Positions 42,205-50,353 of a stretch of 64,000 bases of DNA are shown here, one piece after another (position 1 is the first letter of the stretch; every line of letters begins with the position of its first letter). This stretch comes from ZC4RG20 sp963782445 (GTDB taxonomy: Bacteria > Pseudomonadota > Gammaproteobacteria > Steroidobacterales > Rariloculaceae): NCBI GenBank assembly GCA_963782445.1, contig CAWAJM010000001.1:1426001-1490000 (forward strand). The letters run 5' to 3'. Both the position numbers and the translations under genes were made by a program. The notes beneath the pieces are model-generated. The model was not told the origin of the DNA, searched no databases, and saw only the letters and a list, made by a program, of their open reading frames with translations.

Positions 42205-42814
42205 GGCCTATGCACTCGCAGAGGAACGCGTCGAGGTGCGGCCCTGGCGCGCGCCCAACGTCGGCGACCCGGGCGCCGAGGGCAGCGGGCCGCTGACGGC
42301 CGCCCGTCTCGCCGAGATCGAGGAGCAGGCGCGTGTCGAAGGCTATAGACGCGGGCTCGAGGAGGGCCGTCGCGAGGGCGAGCAAGAGATGCTGCGCACG
42401 GCGGCCGAGCTCGAGCGGCTGCTCGCGGCCATCGAGCCGCAGGCCGCCGTCCTCGACGACGCGCTGCTCGAGCAGCTCGGCGAGCTCGTCGTCGCGATCG
42501 GGCGCCAGTTCGTGCGCCGCGAGCTCAAGGCCGAGCCCGGCGAGATCGTCCGCGTCGTGCGGGAAGCCCTTGCGGCCCTGCCGGTTTCCGACGCGGCGAT
42601 CCGCGTGCACGCGCACCCGGAGGACGTCGCGCTGTTGCGGCGCGTGCTGCGGCCTGAGACGCTCCAGCGTCCGCTGCAGCTCGTCGAGGACGTGACGGTC
42701 ACGCGCGGCGGAGCGTGCGTCGAGACGCAGGTGTCCCGTGTCGACGCGACCGTCGAGGCACGGCTCAGTGCGATCGCCGCCCGCATCTTCGGCGACGAGC
42801 GGGCGGAAGAATGA
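42197..42814 (+). CDS. fliH: Flagellar export ATPase regulator FliH
   Basis: A 205-residue protein. The N-terminal Trp-containing segment VRPWRAPNV contacts FlhA/FliN in known FliH. A coiled coil with GxxxG-type spacing follows (ARVEGYRRGLEEGRREGEQEM), then the C-terminal FliH domain (GGACVETQVSRVDATVEARLSAIA). It forms a dimer that holds FliI at the export gate. Both ends overlap its neighbours. Confidence 0.93.
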   Translation: MSEAYALAEERVEVRPWRAPNVGDPGAEGSGPLTAARLAEIEEQARVEGYRRGLEEGRREGEQEMLRTAAELERLLAAIEPQAAVLDDALLEQLGELVVAIGRQFVRRELKAEPGEIVRVVREALAALPVSDAAIRVHAHPEDVALLRRVLRPETLQRPLQLVEDVTVTRGGACVETQVSRVDATVEARLSAIAARIFGDERAEE

Positions 42815-44208
42815 CGGCGGCGGCCGACCGCGGGCGCCGCGGCGCAAGGCGGGCGGGATTTGCCGCCCGCCTGCAACGCTGGCGCGACGGCGTCGAGGCG
42901 GGCTTTCGGCCGACCGCCGAAGGCCGCCTCGTCTCGATGATCGGTATGACCCTCGAAGCCGTCGGCTGCGAGGTGCCCGTCGGCGGCCGCTGCCGCATCG
43001 CGGGCCGCGGCCAAGCAGGCTTCGAGGCCGAGGCCGTCGGTTTCGCGGGCGAGCGGCTGTTCCTCATGCCCGTCGGTCATGTCGGTGGCCTCACGCCGAA
43101 CGCGCGCGTGATTCCGACCGCGCTCGCGCATTCGATCGGCGCCGGGGACGCCTTGCTCGGGCGCGTCATCGACCCGACGGGCGTGCCGCTCGACGGCTTC
43201 GAGCCCCCGCGCTGCGCGGACCGCGTTCCGCTCGAAGGTGCGAGGTTAAATCCGCTCGGCCGGGATCTCGTTCGGCGCCCGCTCGACGTCGGCGTGCGCA
43301 GCATCAATGCGCTGCTGACGATCGGCCGCGGCCAGCGCGTCGGCCTGTTCGCGGGCAGCGGTGTCGGCAAGAGCGTGCTGCTCGGCATGATGGCGCGCTA
43401 TACGCAGGCGGATGTCATCGTCGTCGGCCTGGTCGGCGAGCGCGGCCGAGAGGTCAATGAGTTCATACACGAGATCCTCGGGCCCGCGGGCCTTGCGCGC
43501 GCCGTCGTCGTCGTCGCGCCGGCGGACGAGCCGCCGCTCATGCGCCTGCAGGGCGCGCGGGCCGCGACCGCCGTGGCGGAGCACTTCCGCGCGCAGGGAC
43601 GGCACGTCCTGCTGCTCATGGATTCGTTGACGCGCTATGCACAGGCACAGCGCGAAATCGGCCTCGCGATCGGCGAGCCGCCCGTCACGCGCGGCTACAC
43701 CCCCTCCGTCTTCGCGCGGCTGCCGCAGCTGCTCGAGCGCGCGGGCAACGCCGGTCCGGGAGGCGGCTCGATCACGGGCATCTATACGGTGCTCGCGGAA
43801 GGCGACGACGTGCAGGACCCGGTCGCGGACGCCGCGCGCGCCGTGCTCGACGGCCACATCGTGCTCTCGCGGCGCATAGCCGAGCGCGGCCGGTATCCGG
43901 CCATCGACGTCGAGGCTTCGATCAGCCGGGTCATGAACGCGGTCGTCGATGCGCGGCAACGGCTGCTGGCGCAGCGCTTTCGGCGCATCTACGCCTGCTA
44001 CGAGCAGCATCGCGATCTCATCAGCGTCGGTGCGTATCGGCGCGGCACGGAGCCCGAGGTGGATCGGGCCATACGGTTGTATCCAGCCATGGAGCGGTTT
44101 CTCGAGCAGCTTCCCGAGGCGCCGGCGGACTTCGGTGCGAGCCGCGAGGCCCTCGAGGCGCTGCTCGGCGAAGAGTCCGACGCGCCGGCCGAGGAGGAAG
44201 CGGCATGA
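42811..44208 (+). CDS. fliI: Flagellum-specific ATPase FliI
   Basis: A 465-residue F1-beta-like ATPase: Walker A AGSGVGKS (about 182-189), GERGREVNEF after it, Walker B VLLLMDSLTRYAQAQREI, and the conserved GYTPSVFARLPQLLERAG and GSITGIYTVLAEGDD. It energises unloading of export substrates with FliH and FliJ. The ATG overlaps the fliH stop, and the stop overlaps the fliJ start. Confidence 0.97.
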   Translation: MTAAADRGRRGARRAGFAARLQRWRDGVEAGFRPTAEGRLVSMIGMTLEAVGCEVPVGGRCRIAGRGQAGFEAEAVGFAGERLFLMPVGHVGGLTPNARVIPTALAHSIGAGDALLGRVIDPTGVPLDGFEPPRCADRVPLEGARLNPLGRDLVRRPLDVGVRSINALLTIGRGQRVGLFAGSGVGKSVLLGMMARYTQADVIVVGLVGERGREVNEFIHEILGPAGLARAVVVVAPADEPPLMRLQGARAATAVAEHFRAQGRHVLLLMDSLTRYAQAQREIGLAIGEPPVTRGYTPSVFARLPQLLERAGNAGPGGGSITGIYTVLAEGDDVQDPVADAARAVLDGHIVLSRRIAERGRYPAIDVEASISRVMNAVVDARQRLLAQRFRRIYACYEQHRDLISVGAYRRGTEPEVDRAIRLYPAMERFLEQLPEAPADFGASREALEALLGEESDAPAEEEAA

Positions 44209-44633
44209 AACAACAGAACGACGCGCTCGCGAAGCTGCGCGGCATCAAGCACCGCGAGGAGCGCTCGGCCGCGCAGGCCCTGCGCGCGGCCCAGGATCGG
44301 CTCACGGAGGCGGCCGAGCAGCTCGAGACGCTGCGCGGTTACGTCGCCGAGTATCGGCGGCTCGCGCCGAGCGGGGGCGTCCTGCAGCGGCTGCGCGACG
44401 CGCGCAGTTTTCTCGCCAACCTCGAACGGTGCCTCGACGCCCAGCGGGCGGCCGTCGAGCGCGAGCAGGCGAATGTGGAATCGGTGCGCGCGCGTTGGCG
44501 CGACGTGCACGTGCAGCGGGAGTCCATGGACAAGCTCGCCGAGCGGCGCGCCGAGGCCAGCGCGCGCGAGCGGCTGCGCGTGGAGCAGCGGCAGGCCGAC
44601 GAGCATGCGGCGCGCGGAGGCAGGAAGACCTGA
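44205..44633 (+). CDS. fliJ: Flagellar export stalk protein FliJ
   Basis: A 142-residue, highly charged, two-stranded coiled-coil protein (REERSAAQALRAAQDRLTEAAEQLETL; VHVQRESMDKLAERRAEA). FliJ sits in the FliI ring and contacts FlhA. The identity rests on size, coiled coil and place after fliI. It closes the fleR-fliEFGHIJ unit; the next gene has its own sigma-54 site. Confidence 0.88.
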   Translation: MKQQNDALAKLRGIKHREERSAAQALRAAQDRLTEAAEQLETLRGYVAEYRRLAPSGGVLQRLRDARSFLANLERCLDAQRAAVEREQANVESVRARWRDVHVQRESMDKLAERRAEASARERLRVEQRQADEHAARGGRKT

Positions 44634-44647
44634 CCGCCCGGCCGCGC

Positions 44648-44663
44648 TGGCACGGCGCTTGCA
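44648..44663 (+). promoter_or_regulatory. Sigma-54 promoter of fliK
   Basis: TGGCACG (44648-44654), 4 bases, TTGCA (44659-44663) with GG-N10-GC spacing, 15 bases after the fliJ stop and 33 bases before the fliK ATG. Confidence 0.86.
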
Positions 44664-44696
44664 GATGCGGTCGGATTGCCTTGCGTGGAACATCTC

Positions 44697-45827
44697 ATGG
44701 TGAGTCCGAGTCACGCCGCCGGTGCCGAAGCGGCCGCTTGCGGAAAGCCCAAGACCCCCCACGGGCCGAGTGCGCCCGTTGCGTCCGGTTCCGCATCCTC
44801 TTCCGCATCGGCGTCCGGATCCGCGGCGGCCGGCCATGCGGCTGCCGACGGCTTCCCGGCCTGTCTAAAGGCCGCGTCCAAGCCCGCCGCAGCGGGCGCG
44901 AAGGCCGGTTCCGAGGACGCGGATGCCCCGCGCTCCGACGATGGCAAGTCGGCGGACTCCGCCACGGCCGGCTGCGCGGCCGGCGTCCAAGGGGCGGCCG
45001 CCGTCCCGGGCGCCGGCCTCGTGCACGGTGCCGCGGCTGCGCAGCCCGCCGCCGCCGAGTCCGCGGCGGCCCAATCCGCCGCGGCCCTCGCGAGCGGCAC
45101 GAGCTTGCCGCAGGCCGGCACGAGCTTGCCGCCTGCGGCGAACGCCTGCACGCTCACGGCGGCGGCCACGTCCGGCGCTGTGGCCGCCCGTGCCGCCGCG
45201 GCGAGCGCGGAGGGCACGCCTGCGGTCGGCGGGAAGGCGAGTGGGGCGACGGCGGATCTCGGGCGCATGCACCTGCTTGCGCCGCCTTCCGGGACGCCGA
45301 ATTCGAGCGCCAATCTCGCCGCTCAGGCACCGCAGTCCGGGGTACACGGCTCCGCGCCCAACGGTTCGCCGCCTGCGGCCGGCGCCCCTGCGGCGCCGGC
45401 CGCGAACGGCTTCTCGGCCGCGGCCCCCGGGCCGAGCGGCTTCGAGCAGGCCGTGGGCCAACGGCTCGTCTGGATGGCGCAGCACGGCAATCGCGACGCC
45501 TTGCTGCAGCTTCACCCCGAGCATCTCGGCGCGCTCGAGGTGCGTCTGAAGATGGACGGCAACACGGCCCAGGTCACGTTGAGCTCGCCGCATGCGCCCG
45601 TCCGAGACGCGTTGACCTCCGCGGTGCCTCACCTGCGCAATCTCCTCGGCGAGGCGGGGCTGAATCTCGGCCACGTCGACGTCGGCGCCGGCCGGCAGCA
45701 GGATGCGAACCGCTCCGCGGACCCGGCCGCAGGCCCGCGAGCGGGCGCCGGCGAGGCGTCCGCGCCGGTGCAGGCGTCCGCGACCGTGTTGCGTCTCGCC
45801 AGCGGACTCGTCGACGTTTTCGCCTGA
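44697..45827 (+). CDS. fliK: Flagellar hook-length control protein FliK
   Basis: A 376-residue protein. The first 255 residues are low-complexity Ala/Ser/Gly, as in the flexible ruler part of FliK. Residues about 260-335 form the Flg_hook domain (LVWMAQHGNRDALLQLHPEHLGALEVRLKMDGN, RDALTSAVPHLRNLLGEAGLNLGHVDV) that switches FlhB specificity from hook to filament. I start at 44697 (ATG) because the frame-matched TTG at 44676 lies at the expected transcription start of the sigma-54 promoter. Confidence 0.9.
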   Translation: MVSPSHAAGAEAAACGKPKTPHGPSAPVASGSASSSASASGSAAAGHAAADGFPACLKAASKPAAAGAKAGSEDADAPRSDDGKSADSATAGCAAGVQGAAAVPGAGLVHGAAAAQPAAAESAAAQSAAALASGTSLPQAGTSLPPAANACTLTAAATSGAVAARAAAASAEGTPAVGGKASGATADLGRMHLLAPPSGTPNSSANLAAQAPQSGVHGSAPNGSPPAAGAPAAPAANGFSAAAPGPSGFEQAVGQRLVWMAQHGNRDALLQLHPEHLGALEVRLKMDGNTAQVTLSSPHAPVRDALTSAVPHLRNLLGEAGLNLGHVDVGAGRQQDANRSADPAAGPRAGAGEASAPVQASATVLRLASGLVDVFA

Positions 45828-45984
45828 GCCGACGGTCGCCGCGGCGCCGTCGCCGCATCGTCAAATCTCTGACGCTCGGGATAGTTTCGGTCCGTATCGA
45901 TGGGCTCATCGCCGGCCCGAAAGACTTCTTAAAATACTAAGATAACAGTTAGTTAGGCTGGGTTTGCAGGCCGTGTCGAGCGGC

Positions 45985-46000
45985 TGGCACGGCTTTTGCT
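45985..46000 (+). promoter_or_regulatory. Sigma-54 promoter of the fliL operon
   Basis: TGGCACG (45985-45991), 4 bases, TTGCT (45996-46000) with GG-N10-GC spacing, 32 bases before fliL. The preceding 50 bases are AT-rich for this genome and could bind IHF or an activator. Confidence 0.85.
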
Positions 46001-46032
46001 CCATGGGCTCCAACGAACGGTTGGAGTTTTCC

Positions 46033-46530
46033 ATGAGTGCAGAAATCGCAGAGAACGGCGGGCCCCGGGATGCCAAGGCCAAGAGTAAGGGCCGCGGCCT
46101 CGTATTCGCCGCAGTGGGCGTCCTCGTCGTGGTCGGCGGCGGCGCCGGCGCCTGGTTCGGCGGCCTCATCGGCCCGCATTCTCCCGCGGGTAAGTCGGTG
46201 CCGGCCGAAGCGAAACCGATCTACTACACGCTCGCCGACAATCTGGTCGTGAACTTCCGCAACCCCGAGGGCGCCCGCTTTCTCGAGGTCGGCATCGAGC
46301 TCATGACCCGCGATCCGGCGGCCGTCGAAGTGCTCAAGGAGAACGCACCCATGGTGCGCAACAACCTGATCCTGTTGCTCAGCGATCAGACCTACGCCCA
46401 ACTCATGACGCGAGACGGCAAGGAGTCGCTGCGCAAGGCGGCCTTGGCCGAAGTGCAGAAGGTCATGCAGAAGCTGACCGGCAAACCCGCCTTCGAGTCC
46501 CTGTATTTCACGACGTTCGTGATGCAGTGA
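46033..46530 (+). CDS. fliL: Flagellar basal body-associated protein FliL
   Basis: A 165-residue single-span membrane protein. A basic cytoplasmic N-terminus (DAKAKSKGRG) precedes one helix (LVFAAVGVLVVVGGGAGAWFGGLI). The periplasmic FliL domain ends PAFESLYFTTFVMQ. FliL surrounds the stator and supports torque. GGAG lies 6 bases before the chosen ATG; the longer frame starts within the promoter. It leads fliLMNOPQR-flhBAFG. Confidence 0.94.
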   Translation: MSAEIAENGGPRDAKAKSKGRGLVFAAVGVLVVVGGGAGAWFGGLIGPHSPAGKSVPAEAKPIYYTLADNLVVNFRNPEGARFLEVGIELMTRDPAAVEVLKENAPMVRNNLILLLSDQTYAQLMTRDGKESLRKAALAEVQKVMQKLTGKPAFESLYFTTFVMQ

Positions 46531-46537
46531 GAGGCCG

Positions 46538-47572
46538 ATGAGCACCAAGGAGGTTCTGTCGCAGGACGAGCTCGACGCGCTGCTCGAAGGCGTCGAAAAC
46601 GGGGACGTCGAGACGAGGGAGTCCTACCATCTGCGCGACGGCGTCGCCCGGGAGGTGGATCTCACGGCGCACGAGCGCATCGTCCGCGGCCGGATGCCGA
46701 CGCTCGAGATGATCAACAACCGGTTCTGCCGCAACCTGCGCGTGAGCCTATTCAACTTCCTGCAGCGCGCCGTCGACGTGAAGCCGCAAGGCGTGCGGCT
46801 CATGAAGTTCGCCGAGCACCTTCAGGGTTTTGGTCTGCCGACGAGCCTGAACATGGTCCGGATTCCCCCCCTGCGCGGCAACGGCTTGTTCATCCTCGAG
46901 GCGAAGCTCGTGTTCCGGCTCGTCGAGAAGTATTTCGGCGGCGAGGGCGAGTTCGAAAACCACATCGAAGGGCGCGAGTTCACGGCCATGGAGAGCCGCG
47001 TCATCCAATTGACGCTCGAGCGCTGCTTCGCCGACATGAAGGAGGCGTGGTCGCCCGTGCTGGCCGTGGACTTCGAGTACGTGAACTCCGAGGTGAACCC
47101 CCAGTTCGCGAACATCGTGAGCCTGACCGATCTCGTCGTCGTCTCCTCGTTCTCGCTCGACCTCGACGACGTCGCCGGGGAACTGTATCTGACGCTGCCG
47201 TATTCGATGCTGGAGCCGTACCGGCAGCTGCTCGACTCGCGCGTCCAGGGCGAGCGCGATACTCACGACGAGCGCTGGATCGGCTCAATCCGTAAAGAGA
47301 TGGAAGCGGCCGAGGTCGAGGTGCACGCGACGCTGCTCGAGCACCGCATGCGGCTCGGCGAGCTGCTGCGCCTGCGGGCCGGGGACATCGTGCCCGTCGA
47401 TTTGCCGGGGGAGGTCACGTTGTGCGCCGAAGGCGTGGCGCTGTACCGCGGCCAGTTCGGCGTCTCCAACGGCTACAACGCGATCAAGGTGCTGAGGCCG
47501 GCCGAGGACGGGGCCAAGACCGCGGACGCGCTGCGTACGGCGCCCAAATTCGTCTCGACTCAAACCGCTTAA
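46538..47572 (+). CDS. fliM: Flagellar motor switch protein FliM
   Basis: A 344-residue protein. The N-terminal CheY-binding segment LSQDELDALLEGV is intact. The middle CheC-like domain has RGRMPTLEMINNRFCRNLRVSL and VKPQGVRLMKFAEHLQGFGLPTSLNM. A C-terminal SpoA domain binds FliN. Retention of the CheY-binding motif suggests chemotactic switching although no che genes lie in this window. Confidence 0.97.
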   Translation: MSTKEVLSQDELDALLEGVENGDVETRESYHLRDGVAREVDLTAHERIVRGRMPTLEMINNRFCRNLRVSLFNFLQRAVDVKPQGVRLMKFAEHLQGFGLPTSLNMVRIPPLRGNGLFILEAKLVFRLVEKYFGGEGEFENHIEGREFTAMESRVIQLTLERCFADMKEAWSPVLAVDFEYVNSEVNPQFANIVSLTDLVVVSSFSLDLDDVAGELYLTLPYSMLEPYRQLLDSRVQGERDTHDERWIGSIRKEMEAAEVEVHATLLEHRMRLGELLRLRAGDIVPVDLPGEVTLCAEGVALYRGQFGVSNGYNAIKVLRPAEDGAKTADALRTAPKFVSTQTA

Positions 47573-47603
47573 TCCGGCGCCTCGGGCGCAAAGGGAGTGA
47601 ACG

Positions 47604-48038
47604 ATGACCGATAGCAATCCGAGCGCGCCGCGCGCCGACGAGGCCGCGGGCGAGGATCGTGCGGCCGCCTCCGAGGAGGCCGAGGCGGCCCCGGAGGCAG
47701 GCAAGGCCGCGGCTGCGGGGGTGACCGTCAAGCCGCCCCAGCTCGGCGCTTCGGGTCCGGCCGCAGGGGCCGACGGCGACGCGAATCTCGACATGATTCT
47801 CGACATTCCGGTCACGATCGCCATGGAGATCGGCCGCACGCGGGTGCCGATTCGCAATTTGCTGCAGCTGTCGCAAGGCTCCGTCGTCGAGCTCGACCGG
47901 CTCGCCGGGGAGGCGCTCGACGTGACCGTCAACGGCACGCTCATCGCGCACGGCGAAGTCGTCGTCGTCAACGAGCGCTACGGCATTCGTTTCACAGACG
48001 TCGTGAGTCCGGCCGAACGCGTCCAGAAGCTGCGTTGA
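47604..48038 (+). CDS. fliN: Flagellar motor switch protein FliN
   Basis: A 144-residue protein: about 60 Ala/Glu-rich residues, then the SpoA domain (LDMILDIPVTIAMEIGRTRVPIRNLLQLSQGSVVELDRLAGEALDVTVNGTLIAHGEVVVVNERYGIR). FliN forms the lower C ring with FliM and docks FliH. GGAG lies 7 bases before the start. Confidence 0.97.
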   Translation: MTDSNPSAPRADEAAGEDRAAASEEAEAAPEAGKAAAAGVTVKPPQLGASGPAAGADGDANLDMILDIPVTIAMEIGRTRVPIRNLLQLSQGSVVELDRLAGEALDVTVNGTLIAHGEVVVVNERYGIRFTDVVSPAERVQKLR

Positions 48039-48046
48039 ACGTGAGT

Positions 48047-48505
48047 ATGCCTAGCAACGCCGCACCTCGTCTCGGCCGGCGCCTGCCTGCGGCGGCCGCC
48101 GCGCTCGGCGCGGCGGCCGCGTGCCTGCTGCCCGCGGCGGCCTCGGCGGCCGAGCCGAGCCTCGGCCCGACGAGCGCGCAGCTCGTGCGCCTCGTGCTCG
48201 GTCTCGTCGTCGTCGTGGTCGTGCTTGTGCTGGCCGCGCGTATCCTGCCGCGGCTCGGAGGCGGTGCCCTCGTCGGCGGCGGAGCCTTGCGCGTCGTCGC
48301 GCAGCTGCAGCTCGGCCAGCGCGAACGCGTGGCCGTCGTGCAGGTCGGCGAGCGGCAGATCCTGGTCGGCATCGCGCCCGGTCGGGTCGAGGCCCTGCAC
48401 GTGCTGGAGACACCGTTGCCGGCAGGCGAGCGCCCCGGCCAAACGCTCGGCGGCGCGGGGCCGCAGGGCTGGCTCGCGCGCACGCTGCAGGGACGTCGCC
48501 CATGA
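48047..48505 (+). CDS. fliO: Flagellar export gate assembly protein FliO
   Basis: A 152-residue protein with a signal-like N-terminus, one membrane helix (LVRLVLGLVVVVVVLVLAARILPRL) and the FliO cytoplasmic core (LRVVAQLQLGQRERVAVVQVGERQILVGIAPGRVEALHVL). FliO helps build the FliP ring. The start is uncertain: ATG 48047 is chosen, but GTG 48041 and TTG 48035 (overlapping the fliN stop) are in frame. Confidence 0.88.
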   Translation: MPSNAAPRLGRRLPAAAAALGAAAACLLPAAASAAEPSLGPTSAQLVRLVLGLVVVVVVLVLAARILPRLGGGALVGGGALRVVAQLQLGQRERVAVVQVGERQILVGIAPGRVEALHVLETPLPAGERPGQTLGGAGPQGWLARTLQGRRP

Positions 48506-49260
48506 CGCGCGGCCTACGCATCGCCGTGGTCGTCCTTGCGACGGCGGCCGCGCTCGGCGCGGCGCTGCCCGCCCACGCGCAGCAGGGCCTCAACGTCCTG
48601 ACCGTGAGCGGCACGGGCGGCCACACGCAGACGTGGTCCGTGAGCCTGCAGGTGCTGCTCTTCATGACCGCGCTCAGCGTGCTGCCTGCGGTCCTGATCA
48701 CGATGACCTCGTTCACGCGCATCGTCATCGTGCTCGCGATCCTGCGCCAGGGGCTCGGCACGCAGCAGACGCCGTCGAATCAGATCCTCGTGGGCATCGC
48801 GCTGTTCCTGACGGCGTTCGTCATGGCGCCCGTCGCGACGCGCGTCTACGATCAGGGCGTCAAGCCTTACCTCGACCAGAAGATCGCGCCCGCAGCCGCG
48901 CTGCATGCCGCCTCCGAGCCGGTGCGCGAATTCATGCTCAACCAAACCCGCGAGAACGACCTTGCTCTGTTCGCGCGCCTCGCGGGCCGCGACGGCTTCA
49001 AGAGCCGGGCCGACGTGCCGTTCTCGCTGCTGCTGCCGGCCTTCGTCACGAGCGAGCTCAAGACGGCTTTCCAGATCGGCTTCGTGCTGCTCGTGCCGTT
49101 TCTGATCATCGATCTCGTCGTCGCGAGCGTGCTCATGTCCGTCGGCATGGTCATGCTCTCGCCGCTCATCATTTCGCTGCCTTTCAAGATCATGCTCTTC
49201 GTGCTCGTCGACGGCTGGACGCTAGTCATGACGACGCTCGCGGGAAGCTTCGTCCACTAA
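48502..49260 (+). CDS. fliP: Flagellar export gate protein FliP
   Basis: A 252-residue protein with a cleavable signal peptide (AHA-QQ), a feature of FliP, and the family motifs LFMTALSVLPAVLITMTSFTRIVIVLAILRQGLGTQQTP and LLPAFVTSELKTAFQIGFVLLVPFLIIDLVVASVLMSMGM-like helices. Five FliP subunits form the core of the export channel with FliQ and FliR. The ATG overlaps the fliO stop. Confidence 0.97.
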   Translation: MTRGLRIAVVVLATAAALGAALPAHAQQGLNVLTVSGTGGHTQTWSVSLQVLLFMTALSVLPAVLITMTSFTRIVIVLAILRQGLGTQQTPSNQILVGIALFLTAFVMAPVATRVYDQGVKPYLDQKIAPAAALHAASEPVREFMLNQTRENDLALFARLAGRDGFKSRADVPFSLLLPAFVTSELKTAFQIGFVLLVPFLIIDLVVASVLMSVGMVMLSPLIISLPFKIMLFVLVDGWTLVMTTLAGSFVH

Positions 49261-49282
49261 AGACCCAGCAAGGAGGCGTGCC

Positions 49283-49552
49283 ATGTCGGTCAACGATGTC
49301 ATCCAGCTCGGCAGCCAGGCCCTTTGGGTCGGGATGCTGCTGGCCGCGCCGCTGCTCCTGACCGCGCTCGGAATCGGTCTGCTCGTCGGCATCCTGCAGG
49401 CGGCGACGCAGATTCAGGAGATGACCCTCTCGTTCATCCCGAAGCTCATCGGCGTCGGTGTCGTGCTCGTGGTCGGCGGCCATTGGATGCTCGCGCTCAT
49501 GATCGAGTGGTTTCGAGGGCTGCTGCTCGGCATTCCGGGCATGCTGAGCTGA
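49283..49552 (+). CDS. fliQ: Flagellar export gate protein FliQ
   Basis: An 89-residue protein of two membrane helices with GLLVGILQAATQIQEMTLSFIPKL between them, the typical FliQ sequence. Four copies join FliP5R1 in the export gate. AGGAGG precedes the start by 6 bases. Confidence 0.97.
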   Translation: MSVNDVIQLGSQALWVGMLLAAPLLLTALGIGLLVGILQAATQIQEMTLSFIPKLIGVGVVLVVGGHWMLALMIEWFRGLLLGIPGMLS

Positions 49553-49567
49553 GGGCGGGGGACGCAC

Positions 49568-50353
49568 ATGGCTCTGCTGCAACTGACGGACAAACAGCTG
49601 CTCGCGCTGGTGGCGGGCGTGCTGTGGCCGTTCGTGCGCATCGGCGCAATGCTCGTTGCAGCCCCGATGTTCGGCGCGCGTGCCGTGCCCGTGCGGCTGC
49701 GCATCGCGCTCGCGTTCCTGCTCGCCGTGCTCGTGCACGGGCAGATCTCGGTGCCGGCCGATACGGACCCGCTGTCGCTCGCGGGCGCTTTGCTCGTCGG
49801 CCGCGAGGTGCTCATCGGGGCCGCCATGGGTTTCCTGTTGCAGATGACCTTCGGTGCGCTGGGCATGGCAGGCGAAATCATCTCGCTCGCGATGGGCCTG
49901 TCCTTCGCGAGCGTCGTCGATCCCGATCACGGCGGCGTGCCGCTCGTCGGGCAATACTTCACGGTGCTCGCGATGCTGCTGTTTCTCGCGCTCGACGGGC
50001 ACCTCGCGCTCATCGCGCTGCTCGTCGACAGCTTCAGGCTGCTGCCGCCGGCCGCCCACGGCCTCGCCGCCGACGGCTTCTGGACGCTCGGGGCGTGGGC
50101 GGGACGCATGTTCGAAGCCGCGGTGCTCGTCGCGCTGCCCGCGGCCGCGGCGCTGCTCGTCGCGAGCGTTTCGATGGGCCTCGTCGCGCGCAGCGCGCCG
50201 CAGCTCAACATCTTCGCGGTCGGCTTTCCGATGACGCTCATGCTCGGCCTGGTCGCGCTCGTGCTCGCGCTGCCGCAGCTCGCGCCGCAGTTCCAACACA
50301 TGCTCGGCGCCGCGCTCGACGCGGGCCGCGCCTTGCTCGGAGCCTGGCAATGA
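49568..50353 (+). CDS. fliR: Flagellar export gate protein FliR
   Basis: A 261-residue polytopic protein with the FliR features FVRIGAMLVAAPMFGARAVPVRLRIALAFLLA, LLVGREVLIGAAMGFLLQMTFGALGMAGEIISLAMGLSFA and a C-terminal helix pair. One FliR plugs the FliPQ channel. Its stop overlaps the flhB ATG. Confidence 0.96.
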   Translation: MALLQLTDKQLLALVAGVLWPFVRIGAMLVAAPMFGARAVPVRLRIALAFLLAVLVHGQISVPADTDPLSLAGALLVGREVLIGAAMGFLLQMTFGALGMAGEIISLAMGLSFASVVDPDHGGVPLVGQYFTVLAMLLFLALDGHLALIALLVDSFRLLPPAAHGLAADGFWTLGAWAGRMFEAAVLVALPAAAALLVASVSMGLVARSAPQLNIFAVGFPMTLMLGLVALVLALPQLAPQFQHMLGAALDAGRALLGAWQ

